Assembly (NCBI RefSeq): GCF_026745355.1
Contig: NC_079210.1
Location: 26,736,029 to 26,800,028, forward strand
Direction: 5' to 3'
Length of the DNA stretch: 64,000 bases
From: Beta vulgaris subsp. vulgaris
Lineage: Eukaryota > Streptophyta > Magnoliopsida > Caryophyllales > Amaranthaceae
Shown: positions 35,801-49,345 of the stretch, in pieces
Position numbering within the stretch: the stretch's first letter is position 1
How the letters are laid out: every line of letters starts with the position of its first letter
Position numbers and translations under genes: made by a program
The notes under the pieces: model-generated
Seen by the model: only the letters and a program-made list of their open reading frames with translations
What the model was told of the DNA's origin: nothing
Database searches by the model: none

Positions 35801-38800
35801 ACCTTCTTTAAGCCCAAACTAACCCTAAATCATATGCTTTTAGAAAATTACCAAACATGTTTTGGGCATTACCAAACCTAGTAAGTGGAGAATGTTCTCC
35901 CAATCACAATCCATTCCAATTACTCATAAAAAGCAACCCTGTGAGGATTGGATAATCATGGGACTGGGTCCATTAGGCTCGTTACCTTTCCAAACCCCAT
36001 TGACTTGAATTTGGGCCTTCATTGTCCCTTCTTGTACTTAAACGCCTAAATTAAACCCAGATCATATGCTTTTAGATAATTACCAAAAATTTCGTGGGAT
36101 GTTCTCCCAATTAGAATCTTAATCATTACTCATCAAAGCAATCCTATGAGGATTCGGCAATCACACTACTAGCTCTATTAGGTCCAATACCTCACCAAAG
36201 CAATCCTATGGGGATTCGATAATCATGCCACTAGGTCCATTAGGCCAATACCTCACAAACCCCATTGACCTGACTTTTGGGGACTGATTGTCGTGTCATC
36301 CTTTGTACTAAAGAGCCCAATTAACCATAATCATACGCTTTTAGATAATTACCAAACATCTTTTGGGAATTACCTAACCTACTACGTAAAAAATGTTCTC
36401 CCAACAATAATCCATTTCTATTACTCACTAAAGCATTTCTATGGGGATTAAACAATCATACCACTTGTCCATTAGGTCGAATACCTCATGAAACCCCATT
36501 AACTTGAGTTTTAGGCCCTCGTTGTACCTTCTTGGTCTAAAAATCCCAAACTAACCCCAAATCATATGCTTTTTGGTAATTACCTAACATGTTTGGCGCA
36601 TTACCAAATTTAGTAAGTGGAGAATGTTTTCTAAATCACAATAAATCCCATTTACTCCTCAGAGAAATCCTATGAGGATTGGACAATCATGCGATTTGAT
36701 CCATTAGGCCATATACCTTATAAAACACAATTACCTTGAGTTTTGGGCCCCTATTACCTTGAGTTTTGGGCTGCCATTGGCCTTCTTTGTACTAAAAAGC
36801 CTAAATTAAACCTAGATCATATGCTTTTACTTAATTACCAAATATGTCTTGGGATTACCAAACCTACTAAGTGGAGGATGTTTTCCCAGTCATAATCCAT
36901 TTCTATTACTCATCAAATAAATCCTATGGGGATTCGGGAATCATGTCACTGGGTCTATCAGGCCAATACCTCACTAAACCACATTGATTTGAGTTTTGGG
37001 CCCCCATTGCCCCCCTTGTCATGAAAAGCCTAAATAAACCTAGATCATATGCTTTCAGTTAATTACCAAACATGTTTTGTGCATTACTAAACTTAATAAC
37101 TGAAGGATGTTTTCCAAATCACAATCCATTCTCGTTTCTCATAAAAGTATTCCAACAGCGATTGGACAATCATGCTACTTAGTCCATTAAGGCCAATACC
37201 TCACCAAACCCCATTGCCTTGAGTTTTGGTCCCCTATTATCCCTTTTGTACTAAGAAGCCCTAATTAACCCATACCAAATGCTTTTAGATAATTAGCAAA
37301 TATATTTTTGGCATTACCAAATGTACTAAATGAAGGATGTTCTCCCAATCACAGTTCATTCCCGTTACTCATCAAAGCAATCCTATGGGATTTGACAATC
37401 ATCTTAACAGATCCATTAGGCCCAATACCTCATCAAACCACACTAACTTGAGTTTTAGGCCCTAAGTGTACCTCCTTGTAATAAAAAGCCCAAATTAACC
37501 CCACATCATATGCTTTTAGGTAATTACCAACATGTTTTGGGCATTACCAAATCTATTAAGTAGATGATGTTCTCCTAATCACAATCCATTCCCATTACTC
37601 ATCAAACCAATCGTAAGAGGATTGGATAATCATGAGACTTGGTACATTAGGCCCTACAACTCACCAATCCCCATTACCTTCAGTTTTGGGACCCCATCGC
37701 CCCTTTTTGAACTAATAATCGAAAATTAAACCCAGATCTTATGATTTTAGGTAAATTACTAAACATGTATTGATATTACCAAACCTACTAGTTGGAGGAT
37801 GATCTCCCAATCACAATCCATTCCAATTACTCATGAAAGCAATCATATGGCGATTAGACAATCATATAACTGTCCATTATGTTAAATAACTCACCGAACC
37901 CCATTGACTTGAATTTTGAACCCTCTTTGTAACTTCTTGTGCTAAGACCCCATTGCATTGAGTTTCGGGCCCCCATTGTCCCTTCTTCTACTAAAAATCC
38001 CGAATTAACCCACATCATATGCTTTTAGGTAAATTACCAAACATGTTTTGGGCATTACCTAACCTACTAAGTGGAGGATGTTTTCCCGATCACAATACAT
38101 TCCTATTACTCATCAAAGAAATCATATGGGGATTGCACAATCATGCCACTAGGTCCATTAGGCTCGATGCCTCACCAAACCCCATTGTCCGTCTTTGTAC
38201 TAAGAAGCCTAAATTAAACTCAGATCATATGCTTTTAGGTAATCACCAAACATATTTTGAGCATTATCAAAATCCTTTATCACTACTTATGAAAGCAATG
38301 CTATGGGGATTCGACAATCTTGGCACTGGGTCTATTAGGCCCAATACCTCACAAAACCCCATTGACTTGGGTTTTGGGCCTCCGTTGTTCCAATTTCTAC
38401 TAAAAACCCCAAATTTACCACGGGTCATATGGGTTTAGGGAATTACTAAACATGTTTTGGCATTATCAAACCTTTTGAGTGGAGTATGTTTTCCCAATCA
38501 CAATCCATTCTGATTACACATCATAGACATACTATCTGGATTGGACAATCATGCGACAGGGTCATTAGACCCTATACCTCACTAAACCCAATTACCTTGA
38601 ATTTTGGGCCATATTGTACCTCATACTAAAGAGTTCAACTTAACACAGATCATATGATTTTATGTAATTATCAAACATGTTTTGGCATTACAAAGCCTAA
38701 TAATTTGAGATGATCTCTCAATCACATTCCATTCCAATTACTCATCAAAAAAACCATATAAGGATTGGGCAATCATGCTACTGGGTCCGTTAGGCCTAAT

Positions 38801-39406
38801 ACCTCACCAAATCGCATTGACTTGAATTTTGTTCCCCTACTATCCCTCCTTGTACTAGAAAGCCCAAATTAACCTGAGATCATATGCGTTTAGGTAATCA
38901 TGAAACATGTTTTGGACATTATCAAACCTACTAAGTGGAGGATGTTCTCTCAATCACATTCCTTCCCATTACTCATCAAAGCAATCCCATGGGGATCGGA
39001 CAATCATACCACTAGGTCCATTAAGCCCAATACCTTACCCAAACCTCATTAACTTGAGTTTTGGGACATCGTTGTATCTCTTGTACTTAAAACCCAATAT
39101 AACCCTATATCATATGCTTTTAGGTAATTACCAAACATGTTTTTGGCATATTACCAAACCTAATAAGCGGAAGATGTTCACCCAATCACAATCTATTTCC
39201 ATGGCTCATCAAAGCAAGTCTATGGAGATTGGCAATAATGCGACTGGGTCCATTATGCCCAATACCTCACCAAACCCCATTGACTTGATTTTGGGCCCCC
39301 ATTGTCCCACATTGTACTAAAAAGCCTATATTAAACCTATATCATATGCTTTTAGGTTATTACCAAACATGTTTTTTGTATTACCGAACCTCCAAAAGTG
39401 GAGGAT
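29851..39406. repeat. 232-bp satellite array, block 2 (about 41 monomers)
   Basis: Tandem monomers of about 232 bp (observed spacing 230-260 bp) share landmarks such as CTAGGTCCATTAGGCC, CTTGAGTTTTGGGCCC, TCATATGCTTTTAG, CCAAACATGTTTTGGGC, AAGTGGAGGATGTTCTCCC and AATCCATTCC. ACCAAAC recurs about three times per monomer, suggesting shorter ancestral units. Monomers are diverged and many are deleted in part, so this is an old array. Short ORFs within it are chance. Confidence 0.93.
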
Positions 39407-40872
39407 TGATCGATCCTTTCGGTGTTGTTATTTAATGTGGTTCTCACCATAGCCTAACTAACTAGCCTAATAAGGTAGTAGATCGTAATAAGGGGTCGTA
39501 TCCACGGAGAAGTAAGGGGTTTTATACTTAGTTTGAGATGCAATCAATTGACAGGGGTAAAAAGGGGGTTTAAGTAAGCAACTAGACTAACTAAGGCAAA
39601 TAGAATAAGAGTGCTTAATTAATGCGACAAACACTAGGGATAGGGAGAATCATGGAACTCACAACCACATTGGTAAGCAATAGTTCAAGTCTATTAAGGG
39701 TCTTGGTCAAACATCAAGAGGTTACTCTCGCACACCTCTCAACACTGCCTAACCAACCCCGCCTAAAAGGGTGTGGTATACTCATCAACAAGTCATCACT
39801 AATATCAAGCTTCCTCTCACACAACCCAACATTAGCATAAGATTCAACCACAAATGTGATCAAGTTTCATGCTTTAGCAATAGAATAACTTGATGTGAGT
39901 AGCAAAAGAACAATCACCAAAACCAACCAAACATCATTCAAAATCATCGTAAAGTCCCATTATCCCCTAGAAATCTAGCCTAGGAAGGAAAAAAACATAA
40001 TAAGACTATTAAAAGCAACAATAAAAGGAGCAAACTTACTAAAACTACTAAGCATGATTAGCAAAAGTGAGAAAAATTGAAAATTTGAACAATAGACTAC
40101 TAAGATTAATTAAGGCGATCATAAACTAATTTAAACAATCACAAAACTAAACAAATAACTAAAATAGGCTAGGAAATCAGAATTAGAGACTAGAAATTAC
40201 CAGCAGATTGATGCTTTGATTAATGAAAATGAAGAATGTGCTTATCACTTAGAATCCTTTTTTCTATCGTAAGAATGTGTTTTTCTCTCTCGAATTAACC
40301 TAGAAGAATGTGCTTATCACTTAGAATCCTTTATTCTATAATTAAAAACTTACCTTAAATGTATTAAGAGAGGGTGTTTGTACCCCTCACAAATAAAACT
40401 TAAAGTAAGGGCAAACAACGAAAAAGATTTGGAGCTGAACCATTCAGAGCTCTCGCTCCATGCGTGAAGCGCGAGCTCTGAGCCTAGTTTGAGATATTTC
40501 TGCAGCAAGACGAAGCTCTTGCTCCATGCTTGGAGCGTGAGCTCTAAGCCTAATGTGAGATATTTCTACAGCAAGTTGAAGCTCTTGCTCCATGAGGATG
40601 GAGCGCCAGGTTCAATTTCTCGGCAAAATTGCTTGTATACAGGGGAGCTTGGAGCTCCCGCTCTAGAGCTGGAGCGCCAGCTTTGGCTCTGCTTCTACTA
40701 TTCTTTGCGATTTGAAGCTCCCTCTCTCTATCGAAAGGTTCCCTTTTGCCATTCCAAGCTTCGACACTCGATTAACCCGCTACGTATACTGAACCTAAAA
40801 GTATATAATAACTAGTTATAGCATAGGGTTTTCACAACATTCATTCTTCGCATTGTAGAGAAAACAACCGAC
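39407..40872 (-). repeat. Athila-like 3' LTR
   Basis: The left edge (TGATCGATCC on plus) matches the LTR edge next to the primer-binding site at 49228. The right edge at about 40872 is inferred from a GGGAGG tract followed by TGTCGG on the minus strand, so it is less certain. The LTR contains repeated GAGCTC/GAGCG hairpin-like motifs near 40440-40700. Confidence 0.6.
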
Positions 40873-40959
40873 ACCTCCCAAAAAAAAACTCAAAATGCAT
40901 GAAGCTAGTAGAATCACTAACATTGAACAAAGTTAAGCTAGATAAGCATAAAAAAGGAC

Positions 40960-43784
40960 TAAAAAAGGGCTTAATTAGGGTGAAAAGAGGCCATAGAAGC
41001 GGACTTAAAAGCCACTTATCAAACTCCACAAGAGTGAGTCATTTATTCGTCCTTGAATAAAGAGAAAGCAAAAAACTTTGTACACTAATTCGTAGGAATC
41101 ACGATCAATTTGAGCGTAAATGACAAGCCCTTTAAAACGTCAAACTCGCCATGGAGGACGAGTGTGCTCTCGTAAGGGTTTTCTAAGAGTTTGACCCATA
41201 ACTATAGATCTTATAATCCAAGGCAAATCAAATATAAATAAACTAAAGAAAATAAAAAGGTGCTCTTAAGCGAGATTTTAAAGAGGAGTAAACATAAAAG
41301 GATGCAAGAATTTCTTGACACTAAAAGTAAACATGCTCAAAGATGTACATAGGTTGATTAAAACATACCAAACAATAAGCACATTTCCTCAAATTCTAGA
41401 ACCATACATACCGCATTCTCTCAACTAGTGTCAAATTTGCAATTCAAGGTAGATTCTCTAAACTTTGAAAAGGGGAGCCAATAAATATGACAAGAAATAG
41501 AATAGGAGAAGATTACTTGAGATATCGACATGGCACACTCACTCAATAGGCTTGATTCCAATCATCCGCCACCGACAATGACTCAACCCTCTAAGGTCAA
41601 AAGGATTTTTTAAAGGTTTTAATGTAGGCTAGGGGTAAAGGGTGTGAATAAATTTGGATAGTGGTGCTCAATCCTAATATAGTGAAGTCTTAGTAGGAGC
41701 GAAAGAGCTAAATAAGAATAAATCACAAAACATACTCAAACATTTAGGGATAAGGTCCCCCCCAAACTTATTCAAAAACATGACAATGAAGAGCTATTTT
41801 TCAATTTTCTTTCTTTTTCTCCCTTTTTTTTCATTTTCTACGCCTTCTTTGACTTTGGGTGGCTTTTTCTATGAAGTTGCAATTGCATTTATTCAAAAAC
41901 ATACACAAAATCTCCACTATACCACAAGAATCTCATCATTTTCCTTTCCCCTTATTTTATCATATATCACTCAAGACAATCGCTCTAACTTCACTATTCA
42001 TTACAAGGGTGAAAAAATAAAAACAAGCAGGCAATTGGCTTGTATTAAGGTAATCAAAGAAAAGAATAAGGCTAAAAGGTGTAAGAGGAACGACAATTGA
42101 AAATAAAAACAAAACCAAGAAAAAGAGAAAAAAAGAATAAAAAGCCTAAAACTATAAAAATAAAAATAGTCATCGAAATGAACGTCTGGCTCGATCACGA
42201 TTTTAGATAGATTAGAGTCAAGTTTTCGATAGAAGTATGCAATTTCGAGGATCCATGCACTCAAAATAGATGTTGGGGATTTTTGGATAGTCCTCACATG
42301 AGATTCTGAAGCAAATACTACCTTTAAGGTTTCAAATCACTAGAGAGACCAGCACCATCATACCACAATCCATGAATTAAGGTCTTTTACTCTCAAAAAG
42401 TTCTAACCACTACCTTAACATAGAGTATTCTAAAATCAACCATAAACATCTCAAAGCATGCGGACTTCTAATATCTAGGAATAAAAGCATTCAAAAGAGA
42501 TGAGCTTTAATGATATTGTTCTCACCTCAAGAAGGAAAGAAATAAATAAAGGAAATTTTTACCTTCATCCATGTGTTTTTTCTTTTTGGTTGTTGTTTTT
42601 TTTTTGTTTTTTTTTCAAGTTTTTATAGGTGGTGTTCATAACCCCCAATGTAAAATTTAAAGCCAAGCAACCTTGAACGATCATCTTCTTTCCTAAAGTA
42701 TCCGAAAACTAACCAAACAAGTAATTAAAAGGGCGTTGGAGCGATCTCACCCATCATTGAAGCAATATAGGCCAAATGCAATATTCGAATTAAAAGAGCA
42801 TCTTCAAACCTTGATTTCATCTCCGAATATTTGCTCTGAAAGGTCATCAACTCAAAAGAGGGATTAGATCCTACAAGAGTATATACAAAAGGGTAAAGAG
42901 AGAAGAATGATTACAAGTTAGGGTTTGAGTTTTTTTGTTTTTTTTCTTTGACTGAAGCTCCCGCTCTAAACCCAAATCGCTCGCCCTAGCTCATCTAAAG
43001 CGGGAGCTCTAAAAAGTTAGAGCAGAGGCTTCCAATTCTTGGCTTTCTTTTGCTTTAAGCTTCAGAGCAGGCGCTCCAAAAAGTTGTTGGAGTGGGAAAT
43101 CTAAATTTTCAACATTTCTTCACAATCAAAAGCGGGATTTGGAGTGGACGCTCCATACTTTTGGAGTGGGATCACTAAGCCCAGTACTTAGCAGATTTTC
43201 ATTTCCTTTTTCTGCACACATACACAACAAACCATACACTATGGGGGGTTAGAATTAGCCCAAAGTTAGCTTGAAACTCGACTAACTATTGGTTACATGA
43301 GCCGCAAAGTCCTGCCTCATCTTTCTCAATCAAACTAATATCCACCCTCTCCGTTGTGGACAAATCCTCCGGATTTTACAATTCATCAAGACAAAATCAA
43401 AATCAAAGTTCAACAATAACAAAATATAAATAATATAAAAAAGTGCTTGATTTATGGTCTTAAGCTAGACCTCTTCATCCTTCTGAAATGGCTTTGGGAG
43501 ACAAGAAACGAGTCGGTTGGGACGGACTCAAGCATCAAACAACCAAGTTTCAAAATTTGTTCCTTATATCGAAATACTTCTTTAATCTTTTGCCATTTAC
43601 CATGAACCTAGCTCCATCTTTACCTTCGAATTTAAACGATCCATAGGGAGTGACCTTGGTGATAGAGAATGGGTCCCACCGCTTAGACTTTAACTTTCGG
43701 GGGAATAGACGGAAACGTTAGTTGAATAAGAGAACTTTGTCACCAACCTTGAAGTCACGATCTTTTCTCAACAAACTGTTAGAA
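40960..43784. repeat. 2.83-kb tandem duplication, copy 1
   Basis: Nearly identical to 43785-46614 (offset 2826-2830 bp), with only scattered substitutions and small indels. It contains a copy of the integrase C-terminus at its right end (about 43560-43784, minus). Confidence 0.93.
43560..43784 (-). pseudogene. Duplicated Athila integrase C-terminus (copy 1)
   Basis: Encodes the same LLFN...LFPRKLKS-like segment as 46380-46614, with a few changes including a stop-like difference near 43720. It exists only because of the tandem duplication. Confidence 0.7.
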
Positions 43785-46614
43785 TTAAAAAAGGGCTTAA
43801 TAAGGGTGAAAATAGGCCATAGAAGCGGACTTAAAAGCCACTTATCAAACTCCACAAGAGTGTGTCCTTTATTCGTCCTTGAATAAAGAGAAAGCAAAAA
43901 ACTTTGTACACCAATTCGTAGGAATCACGATCAATTTGAGCGTAAATGACAAGCCCTTTAAAACGTCAAACTCGCCATGGAGGACGAGTGTGCTCTCGTA
44001 AGGGTTTTCTAAGAGTTTGACCCATAACTATAGATCTTATAATCCAAGGCAAATCAAATATAAATAAACTAAAGAAAATAAAAAGGTGCTCTTAAGCGAG
44101 ATTTTAAAGAGGAGTAAACACAAAAGGATGCAAGAATTTCTTGACACTAAAAGTAAACATGCTCAAAGATGTACATAGGTTGATTAAAACATACCAAACA
44201 ATAAGCACATTTCCTCAAATTCTAGAACCATACATACCGCGTTCTCTCAACTAGTGTCAAATTTGCAATTCAAGGTAGATTCTCTAAACTTCGAAAAGGG
44301 GAGCCAATAAATGTGACAAGAAATAGAATAGGAGAAGATTACTTGAGATATCGACATGGCACACTCACTCAATAGGCTTGATTCCAATCATCCGCCACCG
44401 ACAATGACTCAACCCTCTAAGGTCAAAAGGACTTTTTTAAAGGTTTTAATGTAGGCTAGGGGTAAAGGGTGTGAATAAATTTGGATAGTGGTGCTCAATC
44501 CTAATATAGTGAAGTCTTAGTAGGAGCGAAAGAGCTAAATAACAATAAATCACAAAACATACTCAAACATTTAGGGATAAGGTCCCCCCCAAACTTATTC
44601 AAAAACATGACAATGAAGAACTATTTTTCGATTTTCTTTCTTTTTCTCCCTTTTTTTTTTCATTTTCTACGCCTTCTTTGACTTTGGGTGGCTTTTTCTA
44701 TGAAGTTGCAATTGCATTTATTCAAAAACATACACAAAATCTCCACTATACCACAAGAATCTCATCATTTTCCTTTCCCCTTATTTTTTCATATATCACT
44801 CAAGACAATCGCTCTAACTTCACTATTCACTACAAGGGTGAAAAAATAAAAACAAGCAGGCCATTGGCTTGTATTAAGGTAATCAAAGAAAAGAATAAGG
44901 CTAAAAGGTGTAAGAGGAACGACAATTGAAAATAAAAACAAAACCAAGAAAAAGAGAAAAAAAGAATAAAAAGCCTAAAACTATAAAAAAAAAATAGTCA
45001 TCGAAATGAACGTCTGGCTCGATCACGATTTTAGATAGATTAGAGTCAAGTTTTCGATAGAAGTATGCAATTTCGAGGATCCATGCACTCAAAATAGATG
45101 TTGGGGATTTTTGGAAAGTCCTCACATGAGATTCTGAAGCAAATACTACCTTTAAGGTTTCAAATCACTAGAGAGACCAGCACCATCATACCACAATCCA
45201 TGAATTAAGGTCTTTTACTCTCAAAAAGTTCTAACCACTACCTTAACATAGAGTATTCTAAAATCAACCATAAACATCTCAAAGCATGCGGACTTCTAAT
45301 ATCTAGGAATAAAAGCATTCAAAAGAGATGAGCTTTAATGATATTGTTCTCACCTCAAGAAGGAAAGAAATAAATAAAAGAAATTTTTACCTTCATCCAT
45401 ATGTTTTTTCTTTTTGGTTGTTGTTTTTTTTCTTTTTTTTTTTTTCAAGTTTTTATAGGTGGTGTTCATAACCACCAATGTAAAATTTAAAGCCAAGCAA
45501 CCTTGAACGATCATCTTCTTTCCTAAAGTATCCGAAAACTAACCAAACAAGTAATTAAAAGGGCGTCGGAGCGATCTCACCCATCATTGAAGCAATATAG
45601 GCCAAATGCAATATTCGAATTAAAAGAGCATCTTCAAATCTTGATTTCATCTCCGAATATTTGCTCTGAAAGGTCATCAACTCAAAAGAGAGATTAGATC
45701 CTAGAAGAGTATATACAAAAGGGTAAAGAGAGAAGAATGATTACAAGTTAGGGTTTGAGTTTTTTTGTTTTTTTCTTTGACTGAAGCTCCCGCTCTAAAC
45801 CCAAATCGCTCGCCCTACTCATCTCAAGCGGGAGCTCTAAAAAGTTAGAGCAGAGGCTTCCAATTCTTGGCTTTCTTTTGCTTTAAGCTTCAGAGCAGGC
45901 GCTCCAAAAAGTTATTGGAGTGGGAAATCTGAATTTTCTACATTTCTTCACAATTAAAAGCGGGATTTGGAGTGGATGCTCCATACTTTTGGAGTGGGAT
46001 CACTAAGCCCAGTACTTAGCAGATTTTCATTTCCTTTTTCTGCACACATACACAACAAACCATACACTATGGGGGGTTAGAATTAGCCCAAAGTTAGCTT
46101 GAAACTCGACTAACTATTGGTTACATGAGCCGCAAAGTCCTGCCTCATCTTTCTCAATCAAACTAATATCCACCCTCTCCGTTGTGGACAAATCCTCCGG
46201 ATTTTACAATTCATCAAGACAAAATCAAAATCAAAGTTCAACAATAACAAAATATAAATAATATATAATAAAGTGCTTGATTTATGGTCTTAAGCTAGAC
46301 CTCTTCATCCTTCTGAAATGGCTTTGGGAGACAAGAAACGAGTCGGTTGGGACGGACTCAAGCATCAAACAACCAAGTTTCAAAATTTGTTCCTTATATC
46401 GAAATACTTCTTGAATCTTTTGCCATTTACCATGAACCTAGCTCCATCTTTACCTTCGAATTTAAACGATCCATAGGGAGTGACCTTGGTGATAGAGAAT
46501 GGGTCCCACCACTTAGACTTTAACTTTCGGGGGAACAGACGAAAACGTGAGTTGAATAAGAGAACTTTGTCACCAACCTTGAAGTCACGATCTTTTCTCA
46601 ACAAACTGTTAGAA
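43785..46614. repeat. 2.83-kb tandem duplication, copy 2
   Basis: Second copy of 40960-43784. It continues on its right into protease and gag, so this is the copy in the original context. Confidence 0.93.
46380..46614 (-). pseudogene. pol: Athila integrase C-terminal segment (copy 2)
   Basis: DFKVGDKVLLFNSRFRLFP and KSKWWDPFSITKVTPYG match the C-terminal part of Athila/Tat integrases, which contacts DNA. The catalytic core is absent. Its upstream neighbour is a protease remnant, not integrase, which marks a large deletion. Confidence 0.8.
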
Positions 46615-46699
46615 GGCTTAGAACTCTGCCCCTTGGCCCTGGTTTGGATCAACAAACTGTTAGAAGGCTTAGAACTCTGCCCCTTGGCCCTGGTTTGGA
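46598..46699. repeat. 51-bp tandem duplication at the integrase fragment
   Basis: 46598-46648 is repeated at 46649-46699, apparently without change. It lies at the junction of the RT/IN deletion. Confidence 0.85.
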
Positions 46700-46706
46700 T
46701 CACCAT

Positions 46707-47434
46707 TTACAATTCATCTTTGCTTTCTTGGGAATCTGTATGAGTTTCATCAAGTTGGGCTTTAATCTCCACGACCTCTCTTGATTTGTCCACCCCCTCA
46801 TCATCTTGGAGGGCCTCATAAAACGTATCATGTCTCATGCTTTCTACCCTCTCATAATTAACAATCTCCGACTCCACCAAGTCTACTCTCCACATCTTCT
46901 CCGCCATAGGATGCTTCAAGGTTCTCGAAAACTCAAACACAACCCTACCATCGGCCACCTCACAAGTGATCATGTTGTTCTTGTAATTAATCACGGCTCC
47001 CGTTGTTTTAAGAGCTTCTCTCCCAAAGGAGTATGAGGGTCCTCCTCCATATTCATAACAATAAAATCACAAGGTACAAAGATATTACCAACTTGAATTG
47101 GTATATCTTGGAGTTTTCCACAAGGTAGCTTAATTAAGTGGTCGACCAATTGAATTGTCTTCCTTGAAAGCACCATCTAAAGCTTGAGCAACTTTGCAAT
47201 GGACAAGGGCATCTAGCTCACACTTATACCCAAATAGGCCAATGCTCCCTTAGTCTCAAGATCTCCCAACATCACCGGGTTAGTGAAACTGCCCGAATCT
47301 CCTTGCTTGGGTGGAATTTGGCGTTGCAGAAGCGCACTCACTTGGTGTGGAAGAGTGATGCATTGTTCATTGAGCTTTTTCTTGTTGGAAAGAAGTTCCT
47401 TGAAGAACTTTTCATATGATTGCATTTGTGACAT
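46707..47434 (-). pseudogene. pol: Athila retropepsin region, broken
   Basis: From right to left: VMLGDLETKGALAYLG (47213-47434), LPCGKLQDIPIQVG with DFIVMNMEED (46991-47176), and VADGRVVFEFS (46707-46994). These are the aspartic-protease surroundings of Athila. The catalytic DSG-like motif is degraded, and the pieces are in different frames. Confidence 0.7.
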
Positions 47435-47879
47435 GGCCTAAAGAAAGGGAATATTGATTTCAAGACATTTCAACATGCTCATAAACTAGTTGTACTTGTC
47501 ATACTATCATTTTCGAAAATGGTGGGGGAGGATCGAATCTTGATGGTTCGATATTTGTTGATGTTTGGTTTTCTACCTCAACCTCTTTCTCCTTCTCGAA
47601 ACCTTGTTTTTGGATTTTATGTTCTCCTTTCTCAACAACTTGTTCTTCTTTATCCTTATCCTCCTCTTGTTTCACCTCTTAGGTCCTTTATAGGATCTTC
47701 CCGACCTTAGCGAGATGGCCTTCACATGGTGGAAATTTGCGAGATTTGGAGTATGTTGATCGAGAAGCTTCTCATTTGAGAGTTGAGTAACCCTCTTGGC
47801 TAGTTAGACAACTTGATAGTCAAGGATCTTCTGGTGAGAAGTGATTTCTTGGAACTTTTGGACAACTTTTCGATCAAGG

Positions 47880-49102
47880 TTGCTCAACTTTTATTCAAAT
47901 TGGTGAGAAATGTTTTTGATGTTTTCTAGGATAAGAAGGGTGTCCGGAGATGGACCACCTTATGGGTTCGAGGTGTTTGGGAAGGTATTTGGGGTTAGTT
48001 TGAGAATTGATTTTGTGGGTTGGGCTTGTTGAGGTTGTTTCTAGTATTAAGATGTAAATAGGAAGCTCCTTGGTTCGCTTGATTGTTGAAATTGGTTCTT
48101 CCACCATTTTCATTGAACCTTGGATTAAGATTGGGGTTAGGGCCTCTCTAATTATCCCTTTGATCTCTTTCATTGTTGAGATAGCCCACAGCTGCCACAT
48201 TCTCGGGGTCCTTACCACCACAATAAGAGGTGTCGGGGTTGGTACCCCCACAAATTTCACATGAGAACGAGTTTACTTGCTAATATGATGAAGAAGAAGC
48301 TTGCTCTTTCCCTAGCTTCTTATCAATAAGTTGCTCCATGAAGGCTTTGAGGGACTCTTGGTCAAGCTCGAATTTCCCATTAGCTTTTCCTTGGCTTCTT
48401 CTCTTATCACCCCATGAATAGTTGCGAACCAAATCCTCAATTGTATCTTTGAATTGAGCTTAGGGAACTTTTCTCAATTGGCCTCCGGCTCCTACATCAA
48501 GATTAGCTCTACTAATGGGGTCCAGAGCATCATAGAAGAATATAATAAGTATAGGATCGCTATACTCATGATGGGGGCAAGCTCTAACGTACTCATTGAA
48601 TCGTTCACAAATTTCACCTAGAGACTCATTCGATTCTTATTGGGAGTTGGAGATGTTCTTTCTCATTTTCGCGATCTTTTCCTCCAATATAAACTTCTTT
48701 AGGAAGGCTTTGGCAACGTCCTTTCAAGTGGTCAAGGAGTTTGGCTTAAGATTCTTAAGCCACCTATGAGCTTTTCCCGCCAAGGATTCGAAAGAGATGC
48801 ATACGGATGTAATCTTACGTGACTTGGTTCGTTTGGACCATGGCGCACAACTCAAAGAACCTATCAAGATGCTCAATGGGATTTTCGTGCGCGGCTCCGG
48901 AAAATTGCTCCCTAAGCACCATTTGTCTATATTGTGGATTAAAAGTGAAGTTCATAGTGGTGGTGGGGAGCAAAATTTCACCGATGAGCTCATAGTCCTC
49001 CAGATTACCAAAGTCTTGAAATAAAGTGTTGTCACCCTCGGCCATGGCTTCAGTTGCCTCACTTGAGGAGTCAAAAAAAAAACCTTGGGATCTCCTTATC
49101 AT
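47880..49102 (-). pseudogene. gag: Athila gag, broken
   Basis: The N-terminal part (49102-48815) has AMAEGDNTLFQDFGN and a retrotrans_gag-type segment, HENPIEHLDRFFELC. Downstream, a Cys-containing, Asn-rich region near 48264-48060 corresponds to the nucleocapsid. Several frameshifts and stops are present. Confidence 0.75.
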
Positions 49103-49207
49103 TCAACAAAGCTAAGCACACGGTTAATAATGACAACACAAAATTAAAAATGAAAATAAAAAGCAACTGATGGGCAAAAAACTAAGTTTAACCAACATGT
49201 TGCGTAA

Positions 49208-49222
49208 CGGGCAACGACGCCA
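49208..49222 (-). promoter_or_regulatory. Athila-type primer-binding site
   Basis: TGGCGTCGTTGCCCG on the minus strand, a few bases inside the LTR edge, close to the Athila consensus TGGCGCCGTTGCC. Confidence 0.8.
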
Positions 49223-49227
49223 AAACT

Positions 49228-49345
49228 TGATCGGTCCCTTAGGTGTCGTTATTTCCTATGGTTCCAAGTCAAAAATAAAATCACCCTAGCTTAAATAACT
49301 AGATTAATAAGGCAGTATAGCATAGTAAGGGGTCGTATTCACGGA
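49228..49345 (-). repeat. Athila 5' LTR remnant
   Basis: The 118 bp match the left 110-120 bp of the 3' LTR (39407-39520) and then break off at the CACTA element. Confidence 0.75.

Larger units (their letters stand above)
39407..49345 (-). mobile_element. Athila-like Ty3/gypsy element, deleted and internally duplicated
   Basis: Read on the minus strand: a 5' LTR remnant (49345-49228), primer-binding site, gag, protease, integrase C-terminus, a long non-coding region and a 3' LTR (to 39407). The primer-binding site TGGCGTCGTTGCCCG and the LTR motif for GGGGTCGTATCCACGG (plus strand) are Athila-type. Reverse transcriptase, RNase H and most of integrase are missing. The left end is inserted within a satellite monomer. 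Confidence 0.82.

Noticed and set aside
30574..39320. Short ORFs of 65-139 codons in the satellite
   Set aside because: They recur with the monomer and change frame between monomers; no family resemblance.
41780..42297. Paired ORFs of about 100 codons, repeated at 44678-45125
   Set aside because: They duplicate only because the 2.83-kb unit is duplicated; no domain, and low-complexity sequence.
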